A DNA stretch of 8,884 nucleotides from positions 1 through 8,884 of the forward strand of contig JAUPWC010000045.1 in NCBI GenBank assembly GCA_030916665.1, written 5' to 3'. This document shows positions 1-5,952 of the stretch, piece after piece. The notes under the pieces were generated by a model, which did no database searches, was not told the DNA's origin, and saw only the letters and a list, made by a program, of their open reading frames with translations. The position numbers and the translations under genes are program-made. The DNA is from Verrucomicrobiota bacterium. Lineage in GTDB: Bacteria > Verrucomicrobiota > Verrucomicrobiia > Opitutales > Opitutaceae. How positions within the stretch are numbered: position 1 is the first letter of the stretch; every line of letters starts with the position of its first letter.

Positions 1-1
1 A

Positions 2-316
2 CTCGAGGTGTCTGCCGCACACGCCGCCCGCCTCGCGGGCGAACTTTTGCCGGTCACCCCGCCCCGCACTTTCACCGTGCACAACCTGAACATGCCCTTC
101 CCCTGCCGGCCCGACGCCGCGGTGAAACGCACCGTGCTCTCGCAGTTCTTCGTGCCCGGCCTCTTCTCGCCGCCCGACGCCGACGGCCGCCACAAGCTGA
201 TCTGGACGCAGGGCGAGGACGTGTCCCCGCCCGAGCCGCTCACCGACCTCAAGTGCATCGAGTCCGGCAGCATCAGCCACACAGTGCTGGATTACCGAAA
301 GCTGGGACACGGCTGA
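2..316 (+). CDS. surE: SurE-type 5'/3'-nucleotidase, C-terminal part (5' end outside window)
   Basis: About 104 C-terminal residues are visible, and the frame is open to the left edge, so the true start lies outside; the GTG at position 8 is probably not a start. The piece has the features of a SurE C-terminus: an alanine-rich helix (AAHAARLAGELL), a strand ending in HNLNMPFP that corresponds to the family's LNVNxP motif, a variable loop with DADGRHKLIWTQGED, and a final ESGSISHTVLDY that matches the family's xxGYISxTPLD ending. SurE enzymes are cytosolic, metal-dependent phosphatases acting on nucleoside 5'- and 3'-monophosphates. The metal-binding N-terminal DD motif is not in view, so activity cannot be judged. 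It converges on the adenosine deaminase gene, with an inverted repeat between them. The assignment rests on my memory of the family pattern and is fairly confident. Confidence 0.75.
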   Translation, partial: LEVSAAHAARLAGELLPVTPPRTFTVHNLNMPFPCRPDAAVKRTVLSQFFVPGLFSPPDADGRHKLIWTQGEDVSPPEPLTDLKCIESGSISHTVLDYRKLGHG

Positions 317-341
317 CGGAGGAAATCACAAACGCCAATTT

Positions 342-441
342 CCAAACGCCAAATAACCGGACTTCAAAAACGATACAATAAACGGAAAGCCGAGCGACTG
401 CGTTTTTGGGGTTTGGTGCCTGGGATTTATTTGGCGTTTGG
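342..441. repeat. Nested inverted repeat between convergent surE and add
   Basis: The 15-bp arm CCAAACGCCAAATAA at 342-356 is matched exactly by its reverse complement TTATTTGGCGTTTGG at 427-441. Inside it, CAAAAACG at 365-372 pairs exactly with CGTTTTTG at 401-408. The left arm is preceded by another copy of AAACGCCAA (330-338), and the right arm is followed by a degenerate GGCGCTTTGG, so the motif is iterated. The composition is much richer in A and T than the flanking genes. The block looks like an interspersed element that can fold into a long cruciform or hairpin. It lies where the surE and add transcripts meet and could act as a two-way transcription end, but there is no clean U-tract. 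The right arm overlaps the add stop codon and its last few codons. Confidence 0.7.
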
Positions 442-1443
442 CGCTTTGGCCCTTGAGCTTTTGTCCGAAAGCTTCGCCCGTTCGTCGGTAGTGAGATACG
501 CAATCTCCAAGGCATGCCGCTGCGCGAGCGCGATCTCGGCAGGCGTGAGCCCGGCGGCGGGCGCGGCGACGGTGAACTCGTGGCGCAAATCGATGCCGCT
601 GATGACCGGGTCGTCGGTGTTGATCGTCGCGAGCAGGCCGTGGCCGAGGAAGCGTTTCATCGGGTGCTCCGCGAAGCCGGGCACGGTGTTGGTCTGGACG
701 TTGCTTGTGAGGTTCACCTCGAGGCCGATGCGCCGCGCGCGCAGGTGGTCGAGCAGGCGCGGGTCGTCGATGGCGCGGATGCCGTGGCCGATACGCGTGG
801 CGCCGAGTTTTTCCAGCGCGGCCCACACGCTCGGCGCGCCGCCGGCCTCGCCGGCATGCACCGTGATCGCCCAGCCGGCGTCGCGTCCGCGCTTGAAGTG
901 CTCGGTGAAAAGCTCGGCGGGCCAGTTCTTTTCGTCGCCCGCGAGGTCGAGCGCCACGAGGTGCGCGCGCTGCGTGAGCAGGGCCTCCAGCTCGATGCGG
1001 CAGGCCTCGGGGCCGAAGGTGCGGCTGAGGATGCCGATGAGGTTCACCGGCAGGCCGGTGCGCGCGCGGCCTTCCTCGATGCCGGTGACCACGGCCTCGA
1101 CCACGCGCACCGGATCGAGCTGGTTCGGGCCGGCCATGAAATACGGGCTGAAACGCAACTCGACGTAGTCGAGGCCCTCGGCATGGGCGTCCTCGACATT
1201 CTCGCGCGCGATGCGGCGGCAGGCGTCGTAGTCGCCGAGCACGGCGATCATCCAGTTGAGCTTCGCCAGCCAGGTGACGAGATCGGGCATGACCTCCGTG
1301 ACCTGCACGTGCGGGCGCAGGGTCTCGAGCGTGTCGCCGGGGAGGCGGATGTTGTGCTGCCGGCCGAGGTCGAGAATGGTCTGCAGACGGACGTTGCCGT
1401 CGAGATGGCGGTGGAGGTCGATGAAGGGCAGGCGTGGGTCCAT
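427..1443 (-). CDS. add: Adenosine deaminase
   Basis: A 338-residue zinc enzyme of the amidohydrolase superfamily that hydrolyses adenosine and deoxyadenosine to inosine and deoxyinosine plus ammonia in the cytosol (purine salvage). All signature residues are present: the metal pair H11/H13 in LHRHLDGN, H196 and E199 in VHAGEAG (zinc ligand and catalytic acid), H220 in IGHGIRA, and D277/D278 in NTDDP. LDLAGDE (166-171) and SRTFG (140-144) are also typical. The length matches the usual 330-350. ATG at 1443 is chosen because it places the first metal motif about ten residues in, as in E. coli Add. The protein resembles the gammaproteobacterial type closely along its length. The last nine residues (SRAKAPNAK) and the stop are encoded by the right arm of the inverted repeat, so the native tail was probably rewritten, away from the active site. 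A possible upstream open frame ends two bases before the start. Confidence 0.95.
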   Translation of the reverse strand: MDPRLPFIDLHRHLDGNVRLQTILDLGRQHNIRLPGDTLETLRPHVQVTEVMPDLVTWLAKLNWMIAVLGDYDACRRIARENVEDAHAEGLDYVELRFSPYFMAGPNQLDPVRVVEAVVTGIEEGRARTGLPVNLIGILSRTFGPEACRIELEALLTQRAHLVALDLAGDEKNWPAELFTEHFKRGRDAGWAITVHAGEAGGAPSVWAALEKLGATRIGHGIRAIDDPRLLDHLRARRIGLEVNLTSNVQTNTVPGFAEHPMKRFLGHGLLATINTDDPVISGIDLRHEFTVAAPAAGLTPAEIALAQRHALEIAYLTTDERAKLSDKSSRAKAPNAK

Positions 1444-1445
1444 GG

Positions 1446-1605
1446 TCAGGCGACTTCGTCCTTAGCCCGGGGCACGGTGACAAACTTGGCCAGCAGAAAA
1501 ACCAACGCCGCCCGGGCACAGCGGCGAGAGGATGAGCAGCTGCACCCGGTTGTTGACGAAGGCCACCACGAACCCCTCGCCGTCGCCGCGTGAGAACCAC
1601 CTCAT
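1446..1605 (-). pseudogene. Small one-helix membrane protein gene upstream of add, probably frameshifted
   Basis: An ATG at 1605-1603 follows a good ribosome-binding site. The frame as written gives 47 codons, beginning MRWFSRGDGEGFVVAFVNN and ending at TAA 1464-1462. Midway, the reading that makes protein sense moves to another frame: VQLLILSPLCP in the first frame continues as AALVFLLAKFVTVPRAKDEVA in the second. That second frame ends at TGA 1448-1446, two bases before the add start. Removing one base from the CCCGGG at 1511-1516 joins them into a 52-residue protein with one hydrophobic helix of about 22 residues and a charged C-terminus. The spacing to add is what translational coupling would produce. 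I do not recognise the family. It could be a real frameshift, a sequencing error, or a genuine 47-residue protein that only looks broken. It may also be no gene at all. Confidence 0.4.
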
Positions 1606-1613
1606 GCCTCATC

Positions 1614-1618
1614 CCTCC
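1614..1618 (-). promoter_or_regulatory. Ribosome-binding site of the small gene upstream of add
   Basis: On the minus strand GGAGG lies eight bases before the ATG at 1605-1603, a near-ideal Shine-Dalgarno sequence and spacing. It is the clearest such site in the window and is the main reason for taking the small frame as a translated gene. It sits directly downstream of the stop (1625-1623) of the nucleosidase-derived frame. Confidence 0.5.
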
Positions 1619-1622
1619 GCAA

Positions 1623-2321
1623 TCACCGGGAGGCCTCGCGTCCCTGCCGGCCGAACCAAAGTTCGTAATACGAACTTTGCCCATAACGCCAGGTCGCGCT
1701 TTCAGAGATAAATGATCCCGGGGTATGAAACCCAAAGTTCGTATTACGAACTTTGGCCGGGGAGCGCGGCGAGGGAAGGCGCGGGTCATTGCGGTTCCTT
1801 GGCGAGGGCGCCGGGGGAGGGGACGGTCTAGCGCGCGGCACGTGGGTTTCGCCGATGGCGGGAACCGGTTCGGCGACGTAGCCGGCGATGGCGGCCTTTG
1901 CGAGCCGCAGCAGGCGCGCGTCGGGCCGGCAGAACCAGTGCGGCATCTGACCGGGCAGCAGACTGCGGACCCGGCGATAGACCATGCCCCGGTCGGTGAG
2001 ACTGCCGGCGGCGTGGTGGATCGTTTTGGTCGAGATGACGGTGTCGCCGGTGCGGATGCGCGGGTTGAAACGCGAGCCCGTGCCAGACACGAGCACCTCG
2101 GCGGGATGAAATTTCCCGACGAACAGCGCCGTGATCATCGCGGCGTTGGTCACGCCTACGTCCGTGACCGTCGTGATGACGCACCGGCCGCGCAGCCGGC
2201 CCTCGACAAAGGGCAAGCAGGCCAACCGGCCGGACTTGAGGCGCACGAACTCCGCCTGGATGAGTCGGATCTCCGACGGCATGGCGCTGAGAATCAGAGT
2301 AGGGGCGGGCGTGGGCAGCAC
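1623..2321 (-). pseudogene. mtnN: 5'-methylthioadenosine/S-adenosylhomocysteine nucleosidase, 3'-truncated
   Basis: The first ~165 of 232 codons encode the N-terminal part of a PNP/UDP-phosphorylase-family nucleosidase, which cleaves adenine from MTA and SAH. Visible are the first strand with LILSAMPSEI, whose E17 aligns with catalytic Glu12 of E. coli MtnN; GVTNAAMITALFV, the equivalent of the nucleotide-fold glycine loop; and VSGTGSRFNPRIRTGDTVIS, matching the family's NTGSAGGLxxxLxVGDIVVS. After GETHVPRAR (about position 1827) similarity stops. The remaining codons are proline- and arginine-rich and then run through the paired palindromes at 1657-1756. The segment that should carry the VSGDxF, MExxA (Glu174) and ISDxA (Asp197) motifs is absent, so the product should be inactive. 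The total length equals a normal MtnN only by chance. Start: GTG at 2321; AAGGAG lies just one base upstream, which is unusually close. It begins 40 bases after the kinase stop, on the same strand. Confidence 0.7.
1657..1756. repeat. Paired inverted palindromes (REPIN/MITE-like element)
   Basis: The 23-bp sequence at 1657-1679 has 10-bp arms CAAAGTTCGT and ACGAACTTTG around the centre AAT. At 1733-1755 the same 23 bp occurs with centre ATT, exactly the reverse complement of the first; the second copy extends to CCAAAG...CTTTGG (1732-1756). The two are separated by 53 bp. Two palindromic units in opposite orientation around a short core is the layout of a REPIN or a miniature inverted-repeat element. 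No RAYT transposase or other transposase lies in the window. The element sits in the 3' part of the broken nucleosidase gene, between it and the small gene in front of add. Low-complexity GC-rich sequence at 1757-1827, with GGCGAGGG at both 1768-1775 and 1801-1808, may be part of the same insertion. Confidence 0.75.
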
Positions 2322-2361
2322 GCTCCTTACCGGCCCGGCGGCTAATCACACCCCGGGCACC

Positions 2362-5300
2362 TCAGTTCTGCCGCGCCGCTTCGACGGCGCGCATCAGGTC
2401 AGGAATGTCGTAAGGCTTGGGCAGGCTGACCCGGAAGCCATAGGCCCGGGGGTTGCCCATGACCGGATCGCTTGAGTAGCCGCTGGAGGCAACGGCCCGC
2501 ACGCGGGGATCGATCTTGAGGAGCTCCTGCAGCGCCTCCCGCCCCCCCATCCCGCCGGGCACCGTGAGATCGAAGATGACCACGTCGAAGGGACGACCGG
2601 ACTGGCGCGCCGCCACATACGCACGCACGGCTTCCGCGCCGTCGAGAGCGAACACCGTTTCGTGGCCCGCCAGAGCCAGCATGCGCCCCACCACGCGGCG
2701 GATGACATCCTCATCATCCATGACGAGAATCCGGGCCGGCAGGTGCGCGATTGATCGCCAGCCGGCCTGCCCGGTGGCCGGCGACTCCTGTCCGGCCGCG
2801 GGAAGCCAGAGACGGAAAGTCGTGCCCTGCCCGAGCCTGGACTCCACCTCGATGTGCCCGTTGTGCTTCTTCACGATGGAGCGGACGGTGGCGAGACCGA
2901 GCCCGCTGCTGCCCGCCTGGCTCTTGGTGGAAAAATAGGGATCGAAGATGCGCGGCAGGACATCGGCCGGAATCCCCGGGCCGGAATCCGAGATCGTGAG
3001 CCGCAGATAGGGACCGGCGGGAAGCGCATCCACCTCCCCGGCCCGCAAGGTCGCGGCCACCAGGGAAAGCTGCACGAGGCCGCCGTCGGGCATCGCCTGC
3101 ACGGCGTTGATCACGAGATTGTGGACGACGCGGGAAATCTGGCCGGCATCCACGTCGCCCGGCGGCAGGTCCGCGGGCAGGTCGAATTCGAACCGCACGT
3201 TGGAGCCGTGGCGGGCGAAGTTGGCCGCCTCGGTCACGATGTCGGGCAGGGCCACGGCCGTGCGCACCGGGTCGCCGCCCTTGGCAAAGGTGAGGAGCTG
3301 CTGCGTGATGTCGCGCGCGCGCCGGGCGCCGCGCTCAGCCTCGGCGAGACAATCGCCGGCGGCGTCCATCACCCGCTTGTCCATCGAGGCGAGGCCGAGG
3401 TTGCCCAGAATGGAAGTCAGGAGGTTGTTGAAATCATGCGCGATGCCGCCGGCGAGCACGCCGAGTGATTCGAGGCGCGAGGAGCGCTCCAGTTCCGTCT
3501 GCAAATTTGCCTCCTTTTCCAACTGCTGACGGATCTGCTCGGTCTGTTCGCTCACCCGCCGCCGCAGCGCCACGACCCAGCCGGCGGCCAGCAGCGTGAT
3601 CAGCATCAGGGCGGCGGTCGCGTAGGCGATGCGGCGGATGGTCCACCAGGACGGAGACTCCCGCAGGACCAGATCCGCCGGCATGCGCATCTCCAGCTTG
3701 AAGGAGCGGGGGCGGCGGTATTCGTCGAATTCCAGCACGTAAACGCCGGTGGCTTCGAGCCGGCTGCCCGGCTCCGGCAGCCGCAGGTTGTCCGTCATGG
3801 GCAACATGACTTCGAAAATCACGCCGCCGTCCTGCAGCAACAGCCGCGCGGTGCGCCCTTCGGTGACCACCTGACGGAGCATGGCCTCCAACCGCACCAA
3901 CCGGGCATCCGCTTCCGGCCGCAGGCGGCTGAGATCGGTGAGCCCGAGCGGAACCACGTCCGGCGCCCCGTCCACCGTGCGCCAGTGGGCTTCGCGCAAC
4001 ACAGGTCGGCCGCCCAAGCGGCCGATCAGTCCGACCATATCCACCGTGGTGCCCGGCACCAGGCGTCCCGCCTCCCGGGAAAGCACAAACAGGCCACCGG
4101 TGGCATCCTGGAGGTAAAGGTAGCGCCCGGGCTCGTGCAGGAGCACCGTGCCCCGCAGCCGCACCCGCCGGGCCGCCGTCTGGGCGGCATGCAACTGGCG
4201 GACCGTCGCGACAGTCTCGATCGACTGGCTGAACGCATCTGCCGGGCTGGGTTCATCGACCAGGATATCGTTATGATCCTGAGCCCACACCTTGATCACG
4301 GGGTCATCGTGCCCGGGATCGGACTGTGAAGTGCAGACGCCTTGCACGCGGACCATGGCGCCGGGCAGCCGGTGCAGGGCCTCGGCCGGCGGGAGGAACA
4401 CGGTGAACTCACCGGTGGCGGACGTGAGGTCCAGCCGGGTCCACGGACCGGAGGGTGACACCTGGCGCACAAACCCGCGAAGCTCCACCCGGCGTCCGTC
4501 CTCGGCCCCGCTCATCGCCTGCTCCAGGCTGATGCGACGGGGCGACGGCAGATTCTGGGTGCCGAGCTGTTCGAGCGACCGGGCCTCGACCTCGGGCAGA
4601 AAGCGACCGCGCGCGGTCACGCCCGTGACGATCACAGAGGTGCCGAACTCGGGCGCCGGCCCCTCGAGCCGGCGAACCGCCACACCGCCGCTGATATCCT
4701 GCACGTAGAAACGGTCCGAGTTTTCACCCGCCCAGGTGACCACGCCCCGCAGGACAACCGGATGCCGGTTTTCCGCCTCCTGCGGTTCGAGCTGCAGGAC
4801 CTGTTCCGCAAGGCGGAGGCGCACCGGCAGCGGCCGGCCGGGCCCGCGCGCCTCCTCCGAGTCGGCGACATGCGACCGCAGCAACGGCTCCTGCAAAATC
4901 CAGCCGAGTTCGGCAGGGGCCACCCGCCCCACCACCTCGACCGTCGTGCCGGGTTGCGGCACGCCCGGCTGCACGGTCGCGAGCGCAACCTGGCCGGTTT
5001 CATCCCGCACGGTGTAGCCCGATCCGTTTTCCGTCCGCCGCAGTTCACCCACGACCCGCACCCAGGGCCGCTGGGCCGCGGCCTCCAGCCGCTCCACGGG
5101 CGTGCGGACCAGCCTGAAACGCTCGTCGTCGGCCAGCCAGCCGAGCACTTCCACATGCTGCCGCGACGAAGTCCACAGCTGGATGTTCTGGATTCCGCCC
5201 GCGGTGTCGGTCGCCACATCGTAAACACCCTGGATGCGCACGCGTGCGCCGATGAGCTGGGGCACCGGATCGGTGCCGCTGATCTGCACGGTCAGATTCA

Positions 5301-5847
5301 CCAACCGTCCCTCGCTCCACACCCGCGCTTCGATGTGGGTGGGATCGGGTTCGTTTTGGCCGAGCACATAGCCTTCGAGGAGCACCAGATGACCGTTGAG
5401 CACGCCCAGGTCGCCCAGGCGGCCCGCCGCCGGCACCGGAGCCGGCAGCTGATCCTCGGCCAGAACCGTGGTCACCGTCCGGCTGCCGTCGATGCCATAG
5501 GCCGGTATCACCGTGCCCTCGAGGCGCACTTTCTGGCCGGCCTTGATCGGCAGAGCCTTGCCGGTCACCGGCAGGTAGGAAGACAAAGCCCCCGTTTGGC
5601 CATAAAGCAGTTTCCAAGCGGGATCGTAATAATAGACGACCACCTCCATCTGCAGCCGGTGTGGCAGCTGGCGCTCCGCATCGGACACGGTCCAAAAGTC
5701 CCCGGCCGTGGTGACAACCTTCTCCGGCAACGGCGGCTCCTGGGCCGAAACCCCAACCGCGGCCAGTCCCGCTGCCGCCAGCATCACCATCACCAAAGTC
5801 CGGCGCAACCGCGCGCGACAGGCCGGAAGTTCCGGATAAAATGCCAC
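2362..5847 (-). CDS. Hybrid sensor histidine kinase with multi-module exported sensor (copy 1, complete)
   Basis: A 1161-residue membrane kinase. Order: signal peptide (basic RARLRR, then hydrophobic 18-33, likely cleaved after VSA near 35); exported beta-rich sensor of seven repeated modules (about 56-730); WW then a membrane helix (741-761); coiled coil (RRRVSEQTEQIRQQLEKEA); HisKA with phosphoacceptor H804 in GGIAHDFNN; HATPase with N-box N910/N914, DSGPGIP (D954), FDPYFSTK and SSGLGLA; receiver domain (about 1038-1158) with D1044/D1045, phosphoacceptor D1093, S1121 and K1144. All catalytic positions are intact. No HAMP, PAS, HPt or DNA-binding domain is present, so an external partner must carry the output. 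The ligand is unknown; small OB-like modules suggest binding of an extracellular ligand, an inference only. GTG at 5847 is taken because it gives a proper signal peptide and the frame is closed just upstream; no clear ribosome-binding site is seen. It is a tandem paralogue of the next gene. Confidence 0.9.
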   Translation of the reverse strand: MAFYPELPACRARLRRTLVMVMLAAAGLAAVGVSAQEPPLPEKVVTTAGDFWTVSDAERQLPHRLQMEVVVYYYDPAWKLLYGQTGALSSYLPVTGKALPIKAGQKVRLEGTVIPAYGIDGSRTVTTVLAEDQLPAPVPAAGRLGDLGVLNGHLVLLEGYVLGQNEPDPTHIEARVWSEGRLVNLTVQISGTDPVPQLIGARVRIQGVYDVATDTAGGIQNIQLWTSSRQHVEVLGWLADDERFRLVRTPVERLEAAAQRPWVRVVGELRRTENGSGYTVRDETGQVALATVQPGVPQPGTTVEVVGRVAPAELGWILQEPLLRSHVADSEEARGPGRPLPVRLRLAEQVLQLEPQEAENRHPVVLRGVVTWAGENSDRFYVQDISGGVAVRRLEGPAPEFGTSVIVTGVTARGRFLPEVEARSLEQLGTQNLPSPRRISLEQAMSGAEDGRRVELRGFVRQVSPSGPWTRLDLTSATGEFTVFLPPAEALHRLPGAMVRVQGVCTSQSDPGHDDPVIKVWAQDHNDILVDEPSPADAFSQSIETVATVRQLHAAQTAARRVRLRGTVLLHEPGRYLYLQDATGGLFVLSREAGRLVPGTTVDMVGLIGRLGGRPVLREAHWRTVDGAPDVVPLGLTDLSRLRPEADARLVRLEAMLRQVVTEGRTARLLLQDGGVIFEVMLPMTDNLRLPEPGSRLEATGVYVLEFDEYRRPRSFKLEMRMPADLVLRESPSWWTIRRIAYATAALMLITLLAAGWVVALRRRVSEQTEQIRQQLEKEANLQTELERSSRLESLGVLAGGIAHDFNNLLTSILGNLGLASMDKRVMDAAGDCLAEAERGARRARDITQQLLTFAKGGDPVRTAVALPDIVTEAANFARHGSNVRFEFDLPADLPPGDVDAGQISRVVHNLVINAVQAMPDGGLVQLSLVAATLRAGEVDALPAGPYLRLTISDSGPGIPADVLPRIFDPYFSTKSQAGSSGLGLATVRSIVKKHNGHIEVESRLGQGTTFRLWLPAAGQESPATGQAGWRSIAHLPARILVMDDEDVIRRVVGRMLALAGHETVFALDGAEAVRAYVAARQSGRPFDVVIFDLTVPGGMGGREALQELLKIDPRVRAVASSGYSSDPVMGNPRAYGFRVSLPKPYDIPDLMRAVEAARQN

Positions 5848-5952
5848 GGGGTTTGGGAGTGGTCGCAGGATGATGCGCCTACCCTAGGAGCCTTCCACCC
5901 TGACGGTCAGCTGAAATTTTCCCGTATCCGGCCAACCCCGGACCCAGCCGCC
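5848..5952 (-). other. Spacer between the tandem kinase genes
   Basis: This 105-bp spacer separates the stop of the upstream kinase from the GTG of the downstream one. It contains the short palindrome CTGACGGTCAG (5900-5910), the overlapping TCAGCTGA (5907-5914), and an AT-rich AAATTTT run (5914-5920) in otherwise GC-rich sequence. There is no GC hairpin followed by a T-run, so I see no intrinsic terminator. I cannot define a promoter with confidence. The spacing allows either read-through from the upstream kinase or a separate promoter for the downstream one. Confidence 0.35.

Noticed and set aside
514..1593. 359-codon + strand frame opposite add
   Set aside because: It is antisense to add, compositionally biased, has no motif, and is explained by codon bias.
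1657..1679. Possible LexA/SOS box in GTTCGTAATACGAAC
   Set aside because: The half-site orientation and spacing (GTTC-N7-GAAC) do not fit the LexA patterns I know. The exact inverted duplicate 53 bp away suits a repeat element better.
326..1789. 487-codon - strand frame overlapping add
   Set aside because: It overlaps add in another frame, is arginine- and proline-rich, and runs through both repeats. Add has every catalytic motif and is clearly the real gene.
2322..2361. Terminator between the first kinase and the nucleosidase remnant
   Set aside because: The 40-bp gap is GC-rich but shows no convincing hairpin followed by a T-run.
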